Origin: Isoetes taiwanensis
Lineage: Eukaryota; Streptophyta; Lycopodiopsida; Isoetales; Isoetaceae
DNA: 64,000 nucleotides
Reading direction: 5' to 3'
NCBI GenBank assembly: GCA_021234155.1
Contig: JAJEKV010000019.1
Coordinates: 126,001 to 190,000, forward strand
Below, piece after piece: positions 22,901 to 35,900 of the stretch (position 1 is the first letter of the stretch; every line of letters begins with the position of its first letter). The position numbers and the translations under genes are program-made. Under the pieces are notes generated by a model, which saw only the letters and a list, made by a program, of their open reading frames with translations, did not search any database and was not told the origin of the DNA.

Positions 22901-23222
22901 TAGTGATGATTAAAATAATGGTTTAGATATTGTCCCATTGTGCAATAGATACTACAAAAATTCCCCTATTATAAGGTAAAGCACCTAATTCTAGCAAATG
23001 TCACCTTGGATGTTGAAAGAATTTGCAATTGAAAGGGATCGAAGACAAGGCAGTTAACTTTATTCCTTGATATAACCATAGATTGCACTTCCCTTAGAGC
23101 TTTCACAAGCCTATGGGTGACATTTTGAACAGTACATCCATTACCATCTAGAAAAACATTACTATCCATTATTGTCTCATTCCAAGCTAGACATCGTGAC
23201 CTCAGAGCATGCCAGAAGGCAC
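19941..23222 (-). CDS. Multi-exon gene of unknown identity, helical (HEAT-like), possibly truncated
   Basis: Exons inferred from open stretches bounded by AG and GT on the minus strand: 23222-23005 (FWHALRSRCLAWNET), 22686-22580 (IAATHLEMLCLVIAAASHQL), about 21790-21700 (NLSRIHGLQELLKAAEALD), 21518-21351 (FALLLKLAILTQVTGEVIEL), 20753-20596 (YRLPENLANLFSALSPTG), 20548-20364 (LLYSQLVCIVYDFVDYYAFT), 20289-20137 (FWGLIVKNLRKLETYVPFLK) and about 20077-19941 (LTSLADYLSENMDCK). The product is leucine-rich and alpha-helical, like HEAT/ARM proteins. Phases join cleanly between the 20753, 20548 and 20289 exons but not everywhere, so some exons are missing or wrong. The first exon abuts the satellite array and the 3' side abuts a duplication breakpoint, so this may be a gene fragment. 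I cannot name it. Confidence 0.5.
20764..21436. repeat. 302-bp tandem duplication that includes an exon end
   Basis: Units 20830-21131 and 21132-21433 are nearly identical, preceded by a 66-bp partial unit from 20764. The duplicated piece contains the 3' end and donor site of exon 21351-21518, so a second, headless copy of that exon end lies at about 21051-21131. Confidence 0.9.
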
Positions 23223-23387
23223 CTGATGCGACAGTACTAGCACGTGGTTGGTTGCATCCAGAGTGGCAGAGTTACCCTAGGACACAATTTTGAGGAGTAG
23301 ACGATCGACCAAAAGCCAAATTGCTGAGTACATGCTACGTCTAGACGATACAAGCGCACTAGGCTGGGAGTGGATTCATGAGCAGAA
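23218..23387. repeat. Spacer 1 of the higher-order satellite
   Basis: About 170 bp (GCACCTGATGCGACAGTACT ... GGGAGTGGATTCATGAG) that recurs at 27060-27225 and 30895-31064. Confidence 0.85.
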
Positions 23388-26300
23388 GGTCCACTAGTTG
23401 CCCGTGTCGAGTCGAGTTTGGCTCTGTTAGACATGATAGTTGGTCTCTGGAGCAAATTGGTTGCTTCAATTGGACAGTAAAACCCCATTTCAAGCTCCGG
23501 AATTTCCGAACCGGAGGAACACTTCATTTCCCCGTCCGGCGCCTACGCTCTCGGAAAGGGGAAATTTGGGGTTTGGCACATCCCGCATGGTGGATGGCTA
23601 TTTTTCTTTTCCAAGACGTTTCTTGGGACATGAGCTACCATTTGAAGCGGTAGGATTAGCGGATGGAGCGGTTTTTGGTACCCTCGATACCTAAACCCTA
23701 CGAAATCTGCAGGGTTTATGTTTTGGCAGCCCTCCCTGCCTTTGAATTGGTTGAGAGCTTACGTGTAGGGTTCCCTCGAGGGCTTCAAGAGGAGGAGAAC
23801 AAAAATACCCTTTCCGGGCACCAATTCCAAACTTGGCCCGTCATGATGTCCACTAGTTGCGGGTGGTAGTCGAGTTTGGCTCTACGATAGACATGATAAT
23901 TGGTCTCGGAGCAAATTGGTTTCAATTGGACCACTAAGTAAAACCCCAATTCAAGCTCGCTGGGGCTGCCGAACTAGAGGAACACTTCATTTCCCGTCGT
24001 GCGCCTACGTCGGAAAGGGGGAAATTTGGGGTTTGGCAGATCCGGATGGTGGATGGCTATTTTTTCTTTTCCAAGACGTTTCTTGGGACATGAGCTACCA
24101 TTTGAATGGTAGGATTAGCAGATGGAGCAGTTTTGGTACCCCGATACCTAAACCCTACGAAATCTGCAGGGTTTATGTTTTGGCAGACCCTCCACGCCTT
24201 TGAATTGGTTGAGAACTTGCGTGTAGGGTTCCTCGAGGGTTCAAGAGGAGGAGAACAAAAAATACCCTTTCCAGGCACCAATTCCAAACTTGCCCCATCG
24301 CGATGTCCACTAGTTGCCCGTGGTCGAGTCGAAGTTTGGCTCTGTTAGACATGATAGTTGGTCTCGGAGCAAATTGGTTGTTTTGAATGCGGACGAAGTA
24401 AAACCCCATTTCAAGCTTGGCCGGAGTGCCGCCTTAACCGGAGGAAACACTTCATTTCGGCGTCGTCGCGCCTACGTCTAAAGGGGAAATTTTGGGTTTG
24501 GCACATATGGTGGATGGCTATTTTTCTTTTCAAGGCGTTTCTTGGGACATGAGCTACCATTTGAGCGGTAGGATTAGCGGATGGAGCGGTTTTGGTACCC
24601 GATACATAAAACCCTACATAATCTGCGGGGTTTATGTTTTGGCAGCCCTCCCTGCCTTTGAATTGGTTGAGAGCTTGCATGTAGGGTACCCTCGAGGGTT
24701 CAAAGAGGAGGAGAACAAAAATACCCTTTTCGGGCACCAATTCCAAACTTGCCCCATCGCGATGTCCACTAGTTGCCCGTCGAGTCGAAGTTTGGCTCAT
24801 TAGACATGATAGTTGGTCTGGAGCAAATTGGTTGCTTCAATTCGGCAGTAAAAACCCCATTTCAAGTTTGCCGAGCTGCGGCCAATGGAGGAACACTTCA
24901 TTTCTATAGCCTACGCCGGAAGGGGAATTTTGGGTTTGGCACATCCCATGGTGGATGGCTATTTTTCTTTTCAAGGCGTTTCTTGGGACATGAGCTACCA
25001 TTTGAGCGGTAGGATTAGCAGATGGAGCAGTTTTGGTACCCCGATACCTAAACCCTACGAAATCTGCAGGGTTTATGTTTTGGCAGACCCTCCCGCCTTT
25101 GAATTGGTTGAGAGCTTGCGTGTAGGGTTCCCTCGAGGGTTCGAAGAGGAGGAGAACAAAAAATACCCTTTCCAGGCACCAATTCCAAACTTGCCCCATC
25201 GCGATGTCCACTAGTTGCCCGTGTCGAGTCGAGTTTGGCTCTATTAGACATGATAGTTGGTCTCTGGAGCAAATTGGTTGCTTCAATTCGGACCGATAAG
25301 TAAAACCCCAATTCAAGCTTTTGGGCTCAGCGGCTGGAGGAACACTTCATTTCCCGTCGTGCGCCTACGTCGGAAAGGGGGAAATTTGGGGTTTGGCACA
25401 TCCGCATGGTGGATGGCTATTTTTTCTTTTCCAAGACGTTTCTTGGGACATGAGCTACCATTTGAATGGTAGGATTAGCAGATGGAGCAGTTTTGGTACC
25501 CCGATACCTAAACCCTACGAAATCTGCCGGGGTTTATGTTTTGGCGACCCTCCCCTGCCTTTGAATTGGTTGAGAGCTTGCGTGTAGGGTTCCCTCGAGG
25601 GTTCGAAGATGAGGAGAACAAAAAATACCCTTTCCAGCCACCAATTCCAAACTTGCCCCATCGCGATGTCCACTAGTTGCCCGTGTCGAGTCGACTTTGG
25701 CTATGTTAGACATGATAGTTGGTCTCTGGAGCAAATTGGTTGCTTCAATTGGAACAGTAAAACCCCATTTCAAGCTTCTTTGCGAAAGCGGAAAATTTTG
25801 GGTTTGGCACATCCTCATGGTGGATGGCTACTTTTTCTTTTTCAAAGCGTTTCTTGGGACATGAGCTACCATTTGAGCGGTAGGATTAGCAAATGGAAGT
25901 TTTTTTGGTACCGATACCTAAACCCCCCGCGAAATCTGCGGGGTTTATGTTTTGGCAGCCCTCCCTGCCTTTGATTTGGTTGAGAGCTTGCGTGTAGGAT
26001 TCCCTCGAGGGTTCGAAGAGGAGGAGTACAAAAAATACCCTTTCCAGGCACCAATTCCAAACTTGCCCCATCGCGATGTCCACTAGTTGCCCGTCGAGTC
26101 GAGTTTGGCTCACGTAGACATGATAGTTGGTCTCGAAGCAAATTGGTTGCTTTGAATTCGGACGAAGTAAAAACCCCATTTCAAACTTCTTGGTTGAGCT
26201 GCGGCCGGAGGAACACTTCATTTCCGCCGCGCCCTCACGTCGAGGAGGGGAAATTTTGGGTTTGGCACATCGCATGGTGGATGGCTATTTTTCTTTTCAA

Positions 26301-26990
26301 GGCGTTTCTTGGGACATGAGCTACCATTTGAGCGGTAGGATTAGCGGATGGAGGCAGTTTTGGTACCCGATACCTAAACCCCCCGGGGGTTTATGTTTTG
26401 GCGACCCTCCACGCCTTTGAATTGGTTGAGAGCTTGCGGTAGGGTTCCCTCGCTGGTTCAAGAGGAGGAGAACAAAAATACCCTTCCAGGCACCAATTCC
26501 AAACTTGCCCCATCGCGATGTCCACTAGTTGCCCGTGTCGAGGAGTTTGGCTCTCATAGACATGATAGGGAGCAAATTGGTTGCCAATTCAAACACTAAG
26601 TAAAAACCTATTTTGGTTTAATGAAGGAATACTTCATTTGGTGGATGGCTTAGTGAATTTGAGTTTGGCACATCCGCATGGTGGATGCCTATTTTTCTTT
26701 TTCAAGGCGTTTCTTGGGACATGAGCTACCATTTGAGCGGTAGGATTAGCGGATGGACTTCTTTTTGGTACCCGATACATAAACCCTACGCAATCTGCGG
26801 GGTTTATGTTTTGGCAGCCCTCCACGCCTTTGAATTGGTTGAGAGCTTACGTGTAGGGTTCCTCGAGGGTTGAAGAGGAGGAGAACAAAAATACCCTTTC
26901 CGAGGCACCAATTCCAAACTTGCCCCATCGCGATGTCCACTAGTTGCGGTCGAAGTCGAGTTTGGGTTAGACATGATAGTTGGTCTCGAC
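23388..26990. repeat. Satellite block 1: eight units of about 410-463 bp plus a partial
   Basis: Each unit begins near GTCCACTAGTTGC: about 23388, 23846, 24303, 24763, 25206, 25669, 26079, 26520, then a partial from 26934. The full-length unit is 463 bp, which is not a multiple of three, so the roughly 157-codon frames in the units do not form one long protein. Units in this block are more divergent and indel-rich than those of block 2. Confidence 0.9.
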
Positions 26991-27225
26991 TTTTTCTATG
27001 TCATTTTCTAGAAGAATGTGCCCATTCGAGGACCTCAAGGGCAACCCCATTTCAAGTTTCCTAAGGCACCGTGCGACAAGATTAAAATTGGTTGCATCCA
27101 GTGGAGAGTTATCCTAGGGACACAATTTTTGAGGAGTAAATTGACCGTAAGTCCAATTGCCGAGTACATGCTACGCCTAGACGATACAAGGCACTAGGTT
27201 GGGAGTGGATTCATGAGCGTAGGTC
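26990..27225. repeat. Link and spacer 2 of the satellite
   Basis: TTTTTCTATGTCATTTTCTA...GAAGAATGTGCC followed by the 170-bp spacer. The same link plus spacer recurs at about 30808-31064. Confidence 0.85.
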
Positions 27226-30200
27226 CACTAGTTGCCCGTCGAGTCGAGTTTGGCTCGTTAGACATGATAGTTGGTCTCGAGCAAATTGGTTGCTTCAATG
27301 CAGACATCGAAGTAAAAAACCCCATTTCAAGCTCGGCCGCCGAACCGAGGAACACTTCATTTCGCCGCGGCTTCTACGCCTAAAGGGGAAATTTGGGTTT
27401 GGCACATCCGCATGGTGGATGGCTATTTTTTTCTTTTCAAGGCGTTTGAGCTACCATTTGGGACATGGAGTTTTGGTACCATTTGAATGGTAGGTTTATG
27501 TTTTGGCAGCCCTCCCTGCCTTTGAATTGGTTGAGAGCTTACGTGTAGGGTTTTCGAAGAGGAGGAGAACAAAAATACCCTTTCCGGGCACCAATTCCAA
27601 ACTTGGCCCGTCGCGATGTCCACTAGTTGCCCGTGTCGAAAGTTTGGCCCCGATAGGACATGATAATTGGTCTCGACGGGGTTTAAAAACCCCAATTCAA
27701 GCTGGCCGGGCTGCCGAACTAGAGAACCTTCATTTCCATCTACGCTCGCCGGAAAGGGGAAATTTGGGGTTTGGCACATCCGCATGGTGGATGGCTATTT
27801 TTCTTTTCAAGACGTTTCTTGGGACATGAGCTACCATTTGAATGGTAGGATTAGCGGCATGAGCGATTTTGGGTTAAACCCCGAAATCTGAGGGGTTTTG
27901 GCAGCCCTCTTTGAATTGGTTGAGAACTTGCGTGTAGGGTTCCCTCGAGGGTTCGAAGAGGAGGAGAACAAAAAATACCCTTTCCAGGCACCAATTCCAA
28001 ACTTGCCCCATCGCGATGTCCACTAGTTGCCCGTGTCGAGTCGAGTTTGGCTCTGTTAGACATGATAGTTGGTCTCTGGAGCAAATTGGTTGCTTCGAAT
28101 TCAGACACGAAGTAAAAACCCCATTTCAAGCTTGCTGGAGCTGCCGAACTGGAGGAACACTTCATTTCGCGTCGTGCGCCTACGTCGGAAAGCGGGAAAT
28201 TTTGGGTTTGGCACATCCGCATGGTGGATGGCTATTTTTTCTTTTCCAAGACGTTTCTTGGGACATGAGCTACCATTTGAACGGTAGGATTAGCAGATGG
28301 AGCAGTTTTGGTACCCCGATACATAAACCCTACGCAATCTGCAGGGTTTATGTTTTGGCAGCCCTCCCTGCCTTTGAATTGGTTGAGAGCTTGCATGTAG
28401 GGTACCCTCGAGGGTTCAAAGAGGAGGAGAACAAAAAATACCCTTTCCAGGCACCAATTCCAAACTTGCCCCATCGCGATGTCCACTAGTTGCCCGTGTC
28501 GAGTCGAGTTTGGCTCTGTTAGACATGATAGTTGGTCTCTGGAGCAAATTGGTTGCTTCGAATTCAGACACGAAGTAAAAACCCCATTTCAAGTTTGCCA
28601 GAGCTGCCGAACTGGAGGAACACTTCATTTCCCGTCGTGCGCCTACGTCGGAAAGGGGGGAATTTTGGGTTTGGCACATCCGCATGGTGGATGGCTATTT
28701 TTTCTTTTCCAAGACGTTTCTTGGGACATGAGCTACCATTTGAACGGTAGGATTAGCAGATGGAGCAGTTTTGGTACCCCGATACCTAAACCCTACGAAA
28801 TCTGCAGGGTTTACATTTTGGCAGCCCTCCCTGCCTTTGAATTGGTTGAGAGCTTACGTGTAGGGTTCCCTCGAGGGTTCGAAGAGGAGGAGAACAAAAA
28901 ATACCCTTTCCATGCACCAATTCCAAACTTGCCCCATCGCGATGTCCACTAGTTGCCCGTGTCGAGTCGAGTTTGGCTCTGTTAGACATGATAGTTGGTC
29001 TCTGGAGCAAATTGGTTGCTTCGAATTCAGACACGAAGTAAAAACCCCAATTCAAGCTCGCTGGAGCTGCCGAACTGGAGGAACACTTCATTTCCCGTCG
29101 TGCGCCTACGTCGGAAAGGGGGAAATTTGGGGTTTGGCACATCCGCATGGTGGATGGCTATTTTTTCTTTTCCAAGACGTTTCTTGGGACATGAGCTACC
29201 ATTTGAATGGTAGGATTAGCAGATGGAGCAGTTTTGGTACCCCGATACCTAAACCCTACGAAATCTGCAGGGTTTATGTTTTGGCAGCCCTCCCTGCCTT
29301 TGAATTGGTTGAGAGCTTGCGTGTAGGGTTCCCTCGAGGGTTCGAAGATGAGGAGAACAAAAAATACCCTTTCCAGGCACCAATTCCAAACTTGCCCCAT
29401 CGCGATGTCCACTAGTTGCCCGTGTCGAGTCGACTTTGGCTATGTTAGACATGATAGTTGGTCTCTGGAGCAAATTGGTTGCTTCGAATTCAGACACGAA
29501 GTAAAAACCCCATTTCAAGCTTGCTGCGGAAAGCGGAAAATTTTGGGTTTGGCACATCCTCATGGTGGATGGCTACTTTTTCTTTTCCAAGGCGTTTCTT
29601 GGGACATGAGCTACCATTTGAACGGTAGGATTAGCAAATGGAGCAGTTTTGGTACCCCGATACCTAAACCCTGCGAAATCTGCAGGGTTTATGTTTTGGC
29701 AGCCCTCCCTGCCTTTGATTTGGTTGAGAGCTTGCGTGTAGGATTCCCTCGAGGGTTCGAAGAGGAGGAGTACAAAAAATACCCTTTCCAGGCACCAATT
29801 CCAAACTTGCCCCATCGCGATGTCCACTAGTTGCCCGCGTCGAGTCGAGTTTGGCTCTGTTAGACATGATAGTTGGTCTCTGAAGCAAATTGGTTGCTTT
29901 GAATTCAGACACGAAGTAAAAACCCCATTTCAAGCTTGCTGGAGCTGCCGAACTGGAGGAACACTTCATTTCCCGTCGTGCGCCTACGTCGGAAAGGGGG
30001 AAATTTTGGGTTTGGCACATCCGCATGGTGGATGGCTATTTTTTCTTTTCCAAGACGTTTCTTGGGACATGAGCTACCATTTGAACGGTAGGATTAGCAG
30101 ATGGAGCAGTTTTGGTACCCCGATACCTAAACCCTACGAAATCTGCAGGGTTTATGTTTTGGCAGCCCTCCCTGCCTTTGAATTGGTTGAGAGCTTGCGT

Positions 30201-30815
30201 GTAGGGTTCCCTCGCGGGTTCGAAGAGGAGGAGAACAAAAAATACCCTTTCCAGGCACCAATTCCAAACTTGCCCCATCGCGATGTCCACTAGTTGCCCG
30301 TGTCGAGTCGAGTTTGGCTCTGTTAGACATGATAGTTGGTCTCTGGAGCAAATTGGTTGCTTCGAATTCAAACACGAAGTAAAAAACCTATTTCAAGCTC
30401 GCTGGAGCCGCCGAACTGAAGGAATACTTCATTTCCCGTCGTGCGCCTACATCGGAAACGAGTGAATTTGGAGTTTGGCACATCCGCATGGTGGATGCCT
30501 ATTTTTTCTTTTCCAAGACGTTTCTTGGGACATGAGCTACCATTTGAACGGTAGGATTAGCAGATGGAGCAGTTTTGGTACCCCGATACATAAACCCTAC
30601 GCAATCTGCAGGGTTTATGTTTTGGCAGCCCTCCCTGACTTTGAATTGGTTGAGAGCTTACGTGTAGGGTTCCCTCGAGGGTTCGAAGAGGAGGAGAACA
30701 AAAAATACCCTTTCCAGGCACCAATTCCAAACTTGCCCCATCGCGATGTCCACTAGTTGCCCGTGTCGAGTCGAGTTTGGCTCTGTTAGACATGATAGTT
30801 GGTCTCTGACTTTTT
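27226..30815. repeat. Satellite block 2: eight units of about 463 bp plus a partial
   Basis: Unit starts at about 27226, 27619, 28018, 28481, 28944, 29407, 29822, 30285, partial from 30748. Diagnostic variants repeat at a fixed offset of about 3.74-3.84 kb from block 1: GACTTTGGCTATG (25690 and 29430), the shortened unit with AAGCGGAAAATTTTGGG (about 25785 and 29530), and the GGTGGATGCC variant in the last unit. The whole block was therefore duplicated as one piece. Confidence 0.9.
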
Positions 30816-31217
30816 TCTATGTCATTTTCTAGAAGAATGTGCCATTACTGAGGACCTCAAGGCTTTTCTCTTCTGGCAACCCCATTTCAAGCTCCTAAGG
30901 CACCTGGTGCGACAGTACTAGCGCGCGGTTGCATCCAGAGTGGCAGAGTTATCCTAGGACACAATTTTGAGGAGTAGACGATTGACCAGAAGTCTGAATT
31001 GCTGAGTACATGCTACGTCTAGACGATACAAGCGCACTAGGTTGGGAGTGGGTTCATGAGTAGAAGGTCCACTAGTTGCCCGTGTCGAGTTGAGTTTGGC
31101 TCTGTTAGACATGATAGTTGGTCTCTGGAGCAAATTGGTTGCTTCGAATTCAGACACGAAGTAAAAATCCCATTTCAAGCTCGCTGGAGCTGCCGAACTG
31201 GAGGAACACTTCATTTC
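30808..31217. repeat. Link, spacer 3 and terminal partial satellite unit
   Basis: Third copy of link plus spacer, then a partial unit starting at 31068 that ends at CACTTCATTTCC (about 31217), the right edge of the array. Confidence 0.85.
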
Positions 31218-32611
31218 CTGTGGCCATAATACAACGCCCCTTGAGCATATGATTGGGGAAGGTCATGTCTCGGATGACATAGAAATGATAGGTCCATTAG
31301 ATGCTACCTGGTGTTATTACTTTGAGAGCACCTTTGCTAAGTTAATTCAAAGGCATACAAATAAAAAAGAGATGGAGTTGATCTACGCTCGTGTAGAGAA
31401 TCGTATCGTATTTTCTAAGATCTTTCGATCTTATCAATTGGTCGAACGAAATGGTGCCAAGAAAAATTGTTATTCATAGAGCTTGTATGATTTCTTGATG
31501 ATCCGACCGAATTTGAGAGGATAAATAAGAGCGGCTAACTAGGCATCTACATTCAGCCAAAGACAAGCCGACTACATTCCCATGGTTGTAAATATAATGT
31601 GAATAGATGCAATTAGATCATGCTTTGAATTCAAGCTTGTTTTTGCATTTCTCGTAACTCTATTTTATTGCATGAAAGTGAAGCATGTTTTGTTCTAAGT
31701 TGTTGCTCAAGTGAAGTTAATTATGTGAACATCTATTGCCTTGTTGCTAAATGGTACAATGGATATGAATATTGTTTGAGTTTAAAAAGGATCATACTCT
31801 AAAAATAGATATAATAGCTGGAATTACTAGTTAATGTAAGAAATTATGCTCAAAGTCTATAATGACTTTAAGGATTGAAACAAATATATCAAAAAGACAA
31901 CAACGTAAAACAATATAATAGACTATTAACATGCATAGTAAATAAGCATGTGCCAAAAACATATAACACACTTCCAAAATCAAATGTAGTTTTTGAACTA
32001 ATAAGAAAAACTTGAGAGGATTGAAACTAGGTTAAAACCATGTATCTGATCATGCTAACTAGTATGTAAAATCATCTTACATTATCAAATTGACAATGTA
32101 GGCTCAAAAGTCACCTCCTAAACTAGCAATAATTTTAAGAAACTAGTGTAAGACATATAATTAGTATAAGAACTAAGATCAAACTAGTAGTGATATTACA
32201 AAACCATGAAAGTGATCTAGTTTTCATTGACATTACGAGTTGCATGTATTAAATACCATCATTATACTAGTTTCCATAATGATTATGAATGCGAGTTAAT
32301 TTTTGGGGGCCTTGTGCAAGGGTCGGAGAGGCATTCTATCTATGGATTATATTACTCCACAGAGCCGCCGGATCTTGGGACGAACTCAAGGTTTACGATG
32401 GTCGATAATATAAAATATATCAAGAAACTGCACAGGCAATGGAGCCCATAGCGCCACCAATGGAGGCAATCAAGACAATGGAAAAGGAAGCCTCATGTTT
32501 GCAAATACTGCCGCAACTCTGCTTCTTATTTGCACTACTCATATTAGATGGCGTCTTCTTGAGTGTAACAAAATGACATGTTACAATTTTAGGAACTAAA
32601 ATACATTTAGA
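31218..32611. other. Intergenic, AT-rich; one 76-codon open frame
   Basis: A plus-strand frame at 31249-31479 includes DDIEMIGPLDATWCYYFEST and has no recognised relatives. A second at 32227-32451 (YECELIFGGLVQGSERHS) is also unrecognised. The remainder is AT-rich and shows no gene. Confidence 0.4.
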
Positions 32612-32911
32612 TTAAGCATTATAAATGGATAATACATTTGCAAATTCTCTTGATTTCACCATTTCCTCCATAGGCTTTCCTATCAGAATTCCATTAACAA
32701 TAAGTCTAAAGTGGCCCCATTCATCCCCAATTTCCAAAAGCCTCCTAATATCAAATAAGCGACCATTCACTGAAAATACCTTGTACAGTTGTGCATGCTT
32801 CTGCAAATGGATCTCCATCAACTCTGAATGTGTCCCATCATTATCATCTTCTTCCTGTGGTATCAACTTCCAAGTATTTTCCTCAAGGACATGCCTCCAT
32901 CTTCGGGACTA
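32612..32911 (-). CDS. C-terminal exon of an unrecognised gene or element gene
   Basis: After an acceptor (CATTTTAG, then exon from about 32911) the frame reads SRRWRHVLEENTWKLIPQEE and runs open to VKSREFANVLSIYNA, stop at 32612. It includes FDIRRLLEIGDEWGHFRLIV and GILIGKPMEEM. Charged, no known motif. The first 41 bases of this exon are also present at window positions 1-41 (copy 1). Confidence 0.45.
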
Positions 32912-35900
32912 AAATGTCATGTATAATGTTTGCCTCCTAAGGCAATGCCTGAATCTCACAATCTTATAATCAAGCCTACACTCAATTACTTCGGCCCCTT
33001 TATCATGAATTATGGCATGCCTTCTGTGATGAATAATACTTTTTAAGAAATATTCTGAATTGTCAATAATTAGGAACATTTTGGAAGTTATTTTACTATT
33101 TTGGCCACTTTAAAGATAGAAATAAATATGCCAATGGAGAAATTTAACTTCACATGACTATAAATTTTGCCTCTCTTTTTTAATAAGTTTTGCACTTCTA
33201 TCCAAAAGCGCTTTCTTTGAAGTAACAAAATATCTAAACTATCCCGTGGAGCACAATCAAGCTTTGCAAAATCAGGTGAAGTAATCCTACTGATTTTCTT
33301 GAGCTTTGGAAAGTCTATGTGCTTTGTACAACCATATCCAATTCACACTTACTGATCTCATATCTCTCCCTCAAATAATACTGAACCAATTTCATAATGA
33401 AAGGCTTCGAAAGGCATTACCCTGGAAAGCATTACCCTCGAAATAAAAAATAAATTACGAACAAATATAAACGAGAAGTTTGAATGGACTTACAATTTGC
33501 AATTTAGTGAATGCTCTTCGCTTAAATATTGTTTCTCTTTCCATGTCGTAGGACCATAGAGATGCTGCACCTTTATTTCCACTCCTCCTTTCTTGAAGAT
33601 CTAGCACATCCCCTTCCAATGACAAGCAATATTATTTTGGCAAGCCCTCTTCACTTCATAAGGGCCTCTACTGGAAGGTTGCATTGTAATATATGGGCCT
33701 ATAGAAATCACAAAATCATCAGCTCCTTCCTGTCAAGTATGATAGAAGATAATCTTCCATTGAAAGACAACTGCAGAATCAACAAGAGTTTGAGTTTGAA
33801 CTATCCAAAACCCAAGAAGACTCGAGACTTTCAAAAAATAATACGATAAAAGTATACTTATGTGCTCGATTTCTTGATTTGGATTGCACAGCCTCCATGA
33901 AATTGAAGGTCGAAAGGATCCAAAGTTTTAGCATCTTGTTAGATTAGTGTTTTATTTTTTATTTTATTTTATTTTATTTTTTTGAATTTCTCATGGGGAA
34001 ATCCTCAACTAATTGAAGGAGGAGGAAAATTTGAGCATCAAAGTTAGTTTCCTATTTAGGTCGAGAAGTTCTGCATGCAATGCAAAAGGGAAAAAAAAAA
34101 GGGGGCTAGGGGCTGCTAGAGTACTAGGGCAAACCCTTATTCAATACAAATTTGCGATGGGTAAAAGATTGAAAAAAATGCTGATTGTACCTTCAATTCG
34201 ATTGGTGGAGCATTTCTTACTCGAAAAACTATATAGACCTTTAATACCCCAAATTTATCTCTAATGTACATTTAGAGTTCTAAAGGGTAAGTATTTTAGT
34301 CAGAGCATCTACAACATCCTTATAGTGGGAGGTTTATAAAATTAGTAATGTTCTAGAGTGATTTCAAACGAATTAGTTTCCCAAACAAAAGAATCATGCA
34401 GTATCCTTAAACGTGTCGAACATTGAATTTCTATCATATATTCTAAGATTCATTTCAACACATCAAAAAAATAATACTTTGGCCATTTGCAGGTCACAAT
34501 AGACAACTAGACTAGCAACATTTTCCAGAAACACAAGGTCAACACACCTAGCCGTGAACTTCAATGACTATTCAATGTCCTTATTTATTAAAATGATGAA
34601 AAAACATTGTATTTTTTTCTTATGTAGTGCTTTATTCACAAAGTAGAACATAAAATTTTGTTGCCATTCATGAGTGAACTTGGAGATGCCTTAAGTTTTT
34701 GTACTTAAAAAGTTCAACAAATATATTAAAGTCTTTTTCCAACAGGACATCAATATACACCATGAATATTTGAAGCTAAATTCATAGAATATCGAACGTG
34801 AGATGCCCCCATTTCCATCTAATGTGTAGTACAATGGAGGTTCCCATTTACCTAAATACCTTTAATGCCGACCACAAAAAATATTTGCATGGAGCGATAA
34901 TAACTTCATCTATGTCCAAGTTATGATTTCAAATTCCAAAACATGGATTAACCTAAATTGCTCCAGGATGGCCTATGCTTTGCTTTAACAAGGGAATTAC
35001 GGTTCCAAGATGTTATGTAGAATGGCATGGGGGAAGCAATTCTTCTTTGCCCCCATGACGCCCGAGTAATCGAGGAGTGTCGTGAGCTACTACGTCAAGG
35101 TAAGGGAGACCGGATTCTCTACGAGGTTTTGGAGGGTGATTTGTCATTCTTGGCAAGAATGATTCAAGAAGATGCAAGAATGCAGACCCACTTACCTTTG
35201 ACTGTTATTGAATGGTTATCATTCAATGGATTTAGTTTAAGCTTCCATGAGTTTAATATAAATGGATAAAGTTGCCAACAAAGACACAACCATATAGTTT
35301 GCAATGGTTTACAAATTGTATGGCTTTGCAAGTTGCTGTTTATGGGTTTCATGGATTGGAAACCATTGTGTATTTGGGAGCAAAATTTTAGGCCATTTTT
35401 GTATCAGCGTGTATTTTAGTTGGGATAGGCGTGAGATTCTTTGGAGGAATATTTTGGCAAGTATGAGCCTTGTTTAGGCTGGGTCGTGGCATGTTGGCCC
35501 GGATGTAAGGAGCTTCTATTTTGGTGCGTTCTTATCCCTTTGTAATTGTGTCAATTTTTGGTCGCGGTTGCGCCTTCAATCCAGCCAAGAATTGCTTCGA
35601 AGATGATTTATACAATTTTCTTTTTGCTTAAATCGACAACTAGGGTTGGCGGCCATTATTTTTGTTATTGTTTTGTTTCAGGATCCCCTATAATTATTGG
35701 CGATTTGAGGATGGCTAAATTTTGGATTTTGTCGGGTCCATTTCTCGATGTCGACCTAATCTTACCCCAAAATAAGTGTTTTATATGCAAAGAAAGCTTT
35801 AGGCAGGGAGAAAACTTTAGTCGCCCTTTGTTCAGATGTAACTTTAGGTTATTTTGAATAGCATATTTTGAGTAGGTGCTTGCTTTTGTTGCAAATAATG

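Noticed and set aside
23388-30815. Regular repeats that might suggest a CRISPR array
   Set aside because: The units are about 460 bp with no short unique spacers, and the genome is eukaryotic; this is a satellite.
23388-31217. Many overlapping open frames of about 80-160 codons on both strands with almost the same protein
   Set aside because: They repeat with the 463-bp satellite unit, shift frame from unit to unit, lack starts in a consistent context and have no known motif.
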